Below are positions 4,387 to 7,740 of a DNA stretch of 7,740 bases, one piece after another. Each line of letters begins with the position of its first letter. The first letter of the stretch is position 1. This stretch comes from Candidatus Roizmanbacteria bacterium CG_4_10_14_0_2_um_filter_36_35. Lineage in GTDB: Bacteria; Patescibacteriota; Microgenomatia; UBA1406; GWC2-37-13. The stretch is from NCBI GenBank assembly GCA_002792355.1, contig PFOE01000074.1, forward strand, positions 1-7,740. The letters are read 5' to 3'. Under the pieces are notes generated by a model that worked only from the letters and a program-made list of their open reading frames with translations, was not told the origin of the DNA and did no database searches. The translations under genes were made by a program, and so were the position numbers.

Positions 4387-4402
4387 ATCTTCAAAATTTG
4401 AC
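4387..4402 (+). repeat. 16-bp array motif, copy 4 (perfect, no R core)
   Basis: Exact ATCTTCAAAATTTGAC, 4 bp after the nuclease stop codon. It is the last copy in the window and probably marks the right edge of the array or the start of its final unit. Confidence 0.85.
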
Positions 4403-4424
4403 CCTTGTTTGATTTTAAACCCTA

Positions 4425-4452
4425 TTTACTATAGGTATATTTTTGGTATAAT
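4425..4452 (+). promoter_or_regulatory. Promoter of the 4459 gene
   Basis: TTTACT (4425-4430), a 16-bp spacer and a consensus TATAAT (4447-4452), with the ATG 6 nt downstream, implying a leaderless transcript. Confidence 0.55.
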
Positions 4453-4458
4453 TTACTC

Positions 4459-4875
4459 ATGTCAAAGGCTGAAAATATTACCATAGAATCTCAACCGTCC
4501 ATTTTAAGAAGATCAATAATAAGAGGCATTATCAGTGGAGAAGAAAAAATAGAATATTTACCAAAATTGTTATTTGGCAAAAAAAATGATTTAAAAGACA
4601 TAAATTCAGCTGTTTTTATTTTCCTAGAGATAGATAATACTTATTCTTTGCAGACTGATAATTTTCATGGAAATATTAAAGAAATTGTTAAAGGTTTAAT
4701 AATATGCACAATTGAAAATATGCCACTTGGTGGATTATTATTTTGTGGAGAAAATATCGACAAACCTTCATCTGTATATTTTTTCTGTCATCCAGAAATT
4801 CCAGAAGAATTTTCAACTAAAGCAGTAATAGAAAAGATAGAAGACCAACGAGAACTTGTCAGGAAAATGATGTAG
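4459..4875 (+). CDS. Hypothetical protein, 138 residues
   Basis: I do not recognise this protein. The N-terminus (about 1-45) is charged. A central part alternates hydrophobic strands (AVFIFLEID at 51-59, EIVKGLIICTIEN at 75-87, GGLLFCGE at 91-98, SSVYFFCHPEIPE at 105-117). The C-terminal part is a charged helix (KAVIEKIEDQRELVRKMM). This suggests a small cytosolic alpha/beta protein without membrane segments. The ATG follows a TATAAT box by 6 nt. The AT content is like the array to its left, and a 16-bp motif lies 56 bp upstream, so it may be the last cargo gene. Its TAG stop (4873-4875) abuts the stop of the convergent HAD gene with no gap. Confidence 0.65.
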   Translation: MSKAENITIESQPSILRRSIIRGIISGEEKIEYLPKLLFGKKNDLKDINSAVFIFLEIDNTYSLQTDNFHGNIKEIVKGLIICTIENMPLGGLLFCGENIDKPSSVYFFCHPEIPEEFSTKAVIEKIEDQRELVRKMM

Positions 4876-5703
4876 TTATTTTCTAGTTTGAGGCGGCCAG
4901 TCATATATTTCAACTCTAAGATATAAAGAGCCTTCAAGATCTCTCTTCATATGGGTTGGAGAATTAAAAGTTAAGGCGCCTTCAATTTTTTTAACAGTTC
5001 CTGCGTATGGTCCTTTTTTCATCCAAACAGGAACGAGGTTTATTCCTGTTTCCTTAGAAATATCAATGGCATCCCTGATAACCCCAGGTTTATCGTCTAC
5101 TAAAACAATAGGCATTCTGGCTTCGGAAAAAACTTCCACTAAAGATTTTAAACTTTTTTTGTTTGAGTCAACTAAAACAAGCGGAGGCTTTTCATCTGTA
5201 TCAACCCAATCTTTTAACAAATCATAGTTATGCTGTCTTAAATCTTCCAAACGGAAAGCCTGGTAACCAAGTATTTTCTGACCGATGCCTGACCTTTCTA
5301 TTTTTAAGATCTGGTCGCGGGCGGCTCCTTCGGTGTAGAAAACAAGATGATTGTTTTTGCCTAACTCTTCGATTAATTTCAGAGAGTCGGCAAAAAGAAA
5401 GTTTTTCGGATCAACTCTCATTATTGTCTGGAAGATTTCTTGTTGAGGCAGTTTAAAATGCAAACTTATTCTATCTGATAGTTCGTCCATGCTTATAATC
5501 TGATTTGTTTTTCGCATCTCTTCATAAAAATGGGAAACAATTTTTAGCCAATATCCACGATGCGTTTTTTCCTCGCCGCTATCAACTCTTTTATTTAAAT
5601 AACTAGCAAGTCCATGGAAAATAGCCGATCTTAATTTTTCAGTATCAATAAAAGCATTATCAATATCGAGAAGAAAAACATACGGCGAATTTGGCAAAAT
5701 CAT
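4876..5703 (-). CDS. HAD-superfamily hydrolase-like protein
   Basis: A 275-residue protein with a haloacid-dehalogenase fold pattern. Motif I is VFLLDIDNAFIDT, with Asp 13 and Asp 15 as nucleophile and general acid; the usual DGT is replaced by DNA. An all-helical cap of about 85 residues follows. Motif II is HLVFYTEGA (Thr 124). Two strand-loop candidates for the distal acidic site follow: PLVLVDSNKKS (Asp 179) and the more typical PIVLVDDKPG (Asp 203, Asp 204). Such enzymes transfer phosphoryl groups or dephosphorylate small molecules; no substrate can be named. The C-terminal 40 residues end in YLRVEIYDWPP, outside the core fold. Base composition is more balanced than in the array, which suggests resident chromosomal DNA. 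Start ATG 5701-5703, with a TATAAT 5 nt upstream (leaderless). Confidence 0.72.
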   Translation of the reverse strand: MILPNSPYVFLLDIDNAFIDTEKLRSAIFHGLASYLNKRVDSGEEKTHRGYWLKIVSHFYEEMRKTNQIISMDELSDRISLHFKLPQQEIFQTIMRVDPKNFLFADSLKLIEELGKNNHLVFYTEGAARDQILKIERSGIGQKILGYQAFRLEDLRQHNYDLLKDWVDTDEKPPLVLVDSNKKSLKSLVEVFSEARMPIVLVDDKPGVIRDAIDISKETGINLVPVWMKKGPYAGTVKKIEGALTFNSPTHMKRDLEGSLYLRVEIYDWPPQTRK

Positions 5704-5708
5704 GGCAA

Positions 5709-5751
5709 ATTATACTATATTGTCAAAACCGTATTTCAAAATTGCTATAAT
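5709..5751. promoter_or_regulatory. Divergent pair of -10 boxes
   Basis: A 54-bp gap separates two divergent genes. Minus strand: TATAAT (5709-5714), 5 nt before the HAD-gene ATG. Plus strand: TATAAT (5746-5751), 6 nt before the ATG at 5758. A TTGTCA at 5720-5725 is 20 bp from the rightward -10, longer than ideal. Both transcripts would be leaderless. Confidence 0.55.
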
Positions 5752-5757
5752 CAATTT

Positions 5758-6174
5758 ATGGCCAAAAATTTCACGGCGATCGACGATTTGGTAAAAAAAT
5801 ATAAAAAAGAAAACAACGCTGTCAGCATGCCTAAAGAGGCAGAGCCTGTTAGGGCGGAAAAGTTTGAGATCAAAGAAGTCGTCGAACACAAAGTCGAAGA
5901 AGAGGTCAGGCCTTTTATTTCTCCCCGTCACGATACGATTGAACTGCCGCCTGATCTGAAAAAAATGGGACTGCAGTCAACCTCATCAACCCAGTTTTCT
6001 TCCTATCAAAACATCAAGCTGCCGATCCCTGATGAAAAAGTGGTTGTCGGTTTGCACGCGCCAATTACCTCATCTTTTAGATGGCTGGCAACCTTTGCGG
6101 TTTATCTTTTGGCGACAGTCCACTTAGGGTTAAAAGTAGTTCACGGTAAAGTCATCCGCGTTTTGCGTTCTTGA
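5758..6174 (+). CDS. Hypothetical protein with C-terminal membrane segment
   Basis: A 138-residue protein, not assigned to a family. Residues 1-60 are highly charged and rich in Glu, Lys and Val (KAEP/EVVEHKVEEE-like stretches), probably helical or disordered. Residues 61-100 hold proline-containing strands (IELPPDLKKM, IKLPIPDEKVVVGLH). Residues about 107-128 (FRWLATFAVYLLATVHLGLK) form a single hydrophobic segment followed by a basic tail (KVVHGKVIRVLRS). This fits a tail-anchored inner-membrane protein with a cytosolic N-terminal domain. The ATG lies 6 nt after TATAAT. Its last 23 bp overlap the 3' end of convergent trxA. Third-position G and C use is higher than in the array, as expected for a resident gene. 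Confidence 0.7.
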   Translation: MAKNFTAIDDLVKKYKKENNAVSMPKEAEPVRAEKFEIKEVVEHKVEEEVRPFISPRHDTIELPPDLKKMGLQSTSSTQFSSYQNIKLPIPDEKVVVGLHAPITSSFRWLATFAVYLLATVHLGLKVVHGKVIRVLRS

Positions 6175-6472
6175 TTTCTTGGAGAAATCCTTCTTTTCCC
6201 AAAGCGCCGACGAATTGATGGACAACCTGTCCGTCTTTAAAAATAACGAATGTCGGGATGGAAAAGATCTGATAAGTCGAAGTCAGCTCGGTATTTTCAT
6301 CGACGTTGACTTTAACAAATTTAATGTCGGTTAATTCTTTAGCAAGCTCTTCGATAATCGGTCCGGTCATCTTGCATGGACCGCACCAGTCTGCGTAAAA
6401 ATCAACCAAAACCAGTCCTTTTTTATCTAATACTTCTTTCTGGAAACCGTTTTTATCAGTATGAACAACCAT
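6152..6472 (-). CDS. trxA: Thioredoxin
   Basis: A 106-residue thioredoxin of normal length. The active site DFYADWCGPCK carries the redox cysteines Cys 30 and Cys 33. Asp 24 matches the buried Asp of E. coli Trx, and the cis-proline loop SIPTF has Pro 73. FKDGQVVHQFVGAL follows as the usual beta-hairpin and final helix. It reduces disulfides of cytosolic proteins such as ribonucleotide reductase or peroxiredoxins; no thioredoxin reductase is seen here. There is no signal peptide, so it is cytoplasmic. Start ATG 6470-6472, with a weak -10-like GATACT (6478-6483) 5 nt upstream. It overlaps the convergent gene at 5758-6174 by 23 bp. Confidence 0.95.
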   Translation of the reverse strand: MVVHTDKNGFQKEVLDKKGLVLVDFYADWCGPCKMTGPIIEELAKELTDIKFVKVNVDENTELTSTYQIFSIPTFVIFKDGQVVHQFVGALGKEGFLQEIKNAKRG

Positions 6473-6566
6473 AAAACAGTATCAATGTTAAAGTAATTTT
6501 TTTTGATTTTCAAGCCCATTTGGATATCGAGAAAATCAGGTTATCATGACGGTCTAAAACACCAGT

Positions 6567-6582
6567 TTTGTAGCGTATAGTC
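6567..6582 (-). repeat. Isolated remnant of the R core
   Basis: TTTGTAGCGTATAGTC is an exact 16-bp reverse-complement match to R1 at 588-603 and shares 14 bp directly with R2. The second arm is missing: CCG follows where TACA or TATAG would be expected. It lies between the divergent trxA and comM genes, 2.2 kb beyond the last 16-bp motif, with no other part of the repeat nearby. Confidence 0.55.
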
Positions 6583-6599
6583 CGTTGACAAGATTAATA

Positions 6600-6718
6600 A
6601 GAGAATAGAAGATAGGAATAGAAGCAGGTTAGGAAGTTTGACAGTAGAAGTTAGAAAAAAAATCTATCTTCTTATTTCTATTTTCTTAACTCGTTTCTAT
6701 ACCTAATTTCCATTTTCC
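6600..6718. repeat. Long imperfect inverted repeat before comM
   Basis: Two 55-bp arms (6600-6654, purine-rich; 6664-6718, pyrimidine-rich) are complementary at about 39 of 55 positions, with an A-rich 9-bp loop. Several mismatches would be G-U pairs in RNA transcribed rightward. Matching blocks include TAGG, ATAGAA, GTTA and TAGAAG with their complements. It ends 8 bp before the comM start. It could be a MITE-like element, a 5' UTR hairpin controlling comM, or a bidirectional terminator. Confidence 0.5.
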
Positions 6719-6726
6719 AATCTCAA

Positions 6727-7740
6727 ATGCTGGCCAAAGTTTTGTCAGGTACAACAATCGGGCTCGATGGCGTTTTGATCACGGTTGAGGTTGATGTGGC
6801 TGAGCGGGGTTTTCCCGGGTTTACCATTGTTGGTCTGCCTGACAAATCAGTTGACGAAGCCAAGGAAAGAGTAAGAGCGGCAATTGTTAATACTTCTTTT
6901 GAAATGCCAGACACCCGTCTGACTATTAATCTGGCTCCGGCTGACATTCACAAAGTCGGGTCCGCCTTTGATCTACCGATTGCCGTTGGGATTCTCGCCG
7001 CTGTCGGAATGATTAAAAAAGACGCTCTGAAAAACAGTTTGTTTTTAGGAGAACTGTCATTGGAAGGAGAGGCAAGAAGAGTGCCTGGTGTGCTTTCAAT
7101 CTCACTTCTGGCGAGAGCAAAAAAAATAGACAGAATTTTTGTTCCCTGGGGAAATGTCAATGAATCAGCTTTGGTTGATGGAACTGACATCTATCCGGTA
7201 AAAAATTTAGGGGAGTTGGTTCTCCATCTCAACGGCGAAATAATTATTCCGTCTTATCCTCATCAAGAGCTGAAAGAACTAAAAAGGGAGGAAGACGGTT
7301 ATTTATTTGAAAATATCAAAGGCCAGCAGACTGCCAAAAGAGCTTGTGAAATCGCTGCGGCTGGATTTCATAATATTCTCTTCAAGGGTCCGCCGGGAAC
7401 GGGCAAAACTTTACTTTCACGGGCGTTTCCGTCGATTTTGCCAGCGATGGAAAAAGAAGAAATCCTGGAGGTGACAAAAATTTATTCGATCGTTGGCCTT
7501 TTGAAAGACTCTTTTTATATCGCCAACCGGCCGTTCCGCTCGCCCCATCATACGACGTCTAGAATCGGTTTGGTTGGCGGCGGTTCCCATCCGACTCCCG
7601 GCGAAATTTCTTTAGCTCACCGGGGAGTATTGTTTTTGGATGAGTTTTCCGAGTTTCCCAGGACAGTGCTTGAGTCTCTTCGTCAGCCGATGGAGGATGG
7701 CTTTATTACTATTTCCCGCGCCCAGGGAAGCCTGACTTTT
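6727..7740 (+). CDS. comM: ComM/YifB-family Mg-chelatase-like AAA+ ATPase (partial)
   Basis: The first 338 codons are present; the gene runs off the right edge (full proteins are about 500 residues). The N-terminal subunit ChlI-like domain shows GLDGVLITVEVDVAERGFPG and FTIVGLPDKSVDEAKERVRA, then NLAPADIHKVGSAFDLPIAV, all diagnostic of this family. The AAA+ domain follows, with IKGQQTAKRA, Walker A GPPGTGKT (221-228), FRSPHHT (about residue 275), the GGG-SHPTPGEISLAHRGV segment, and Walker B VLFLDEFSEF (Asp 305, Glu 306). In ComM the hexameric helicase promotes branch migration when transformed DNA is integrated by recombination, and the gene is widely kept even in reduced genomes. The start is the ATG at 6727-6729, with no Shine-Dalgarno or clear -10 box close by. 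The codons are the most GC-rich of the window. The visible part is intact. Confidence 0.93.
   Translation, partial: MLAKVLSGTTIGLDGVLITVEVDVAERGFPGFTIVGLPDKSVDEAKERVRAAIVNTSFEMPDTRLTINLAPADIHKVGSAFDLPIAVGILAAVGMIKKDALKNSLFLGELSLEGEARRVPGVLSISLLARAKKIDRIFVPWGNVNESALVDGTDIYPVKNLGELVLHLNGEIIIPSYPHQELKELKREEDGYLFENIKGQQTAKRACEIAAAGFHNILFKGPPGTGKTLLSRAFPSILPAMEKEEILEVTKIYSIVGLLKDSFYIANRPFRSPHHTTSRIGLVGGGSHPTPGEISLAHRGVLFLDEFSEFPRTVLESLRQPMEDGFITISRAQGSLTF

Noticed and set aside
28..4402. CRISPR array
   Set aside because: The repeats are regular in sequence, but spacing is hundreds of bases with genes between them, and there are no cas1/cas2 genes.
28..4402. 16-bp motif as an intrinsic terminator
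   Set aside because: The TCAAA/TTTGA stem is only 5 bp and AT-only. It is too weak for a hairpin terminator, although a run of T often follows.
5163..5456. Rightward 97-codon ORF
   Set aside because: Antisense to the HAD gene; no motifs and no promoter.
5735..5743. TTCAAAATT as another array-motif copy
   Set aside because: Only 9 bp match in AT-rich intergenic DNA, with no R core or boundary role.
5710..5931. Leftward 73-codon ORF
   Set aside because: Antisense to the 5758 gene; a low-complexity phenylalanine/aspartate-rich shadow.
6723..7190. Two leftward ORFs opposite comM
   Set aside because: Serine/threonine-rich antisense frames over the strongly conserved comM sequence.

Overview
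The window looks like a low-GC bacterial chromosome, most likely from the Candidate Phyla Radiation (Patescibacteria, perhaps Microgenomates-like). This is an inference from three things. Genes are short and tightly packed and lack Shine-Dalgarno sequences. Several -10 boxes sit only 5-9 nt before the start codon, which implies leaderless mRNAs. HigBA-type toxin-antitoxin modules are abundant. TGA is used as a stop (for example higB2, trxA and the 60-codon ORF), so the code is the standard bacterial one.

Bases 1 to about 4400 are an AT-rich accessory array of short units. It holds three HigBA-like modules, all leftward: module 1 with a truncated toxin, module 2 intact and module 3 with a truncated toxin. 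It also holds a pair of tiny overlapping membrane-protein genes, a frameshifted 66-residue ORF, an HTH protein, a fragment of an unknown gene and a stand-alone Cas4/RecB-like PD-(D/E)XK nuclease. Two repeats punctuate the units. The first is a 16-bp motif, ATCTTCAAAATTTGAC, with five perfect copies, one with a single mismatch and two degenerate. The second is an element of roughly 100-130 bp, here called R, with four copies. R begins with a palindromic core (TGTAG-8 bp-CTACA) and, in the best copies, ends with the 16-bp motif. Bare motifs lie directly against gene 3' ends. R elements mostly lie between divergent genes and supply a -35 box to the leftward gene. The arrangement recalls integron cassettes or Acinetobacter pdif modules, but no recombinase or transposase gene is present here.

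From about 4400 the content turns to single-copy, higher-GC genes. These are an unrecognised 138-residue ORF (transitional), a HAD-superfamily protein, a conserved-looking membrane-anchored hypothetical protein, thioredoxin (trxA) and the first 338 codons of the ComM/YifB AAA+ ATPase, which runs off the right edge. A 16-bp remnant of the R core and a 55-bp-arm imperfect inverted repeat lie between trxA and comM.

Functionally, each antitoxin has its own promoter placed at the 3' end of its toxin gene, with a TTGACA -35 box that overlaps the toxin stop codon or lies just before it. Antitoxins can therefore still be expressed after the toxin has been cut away, which fits a region that is repeatedly reshuffled.
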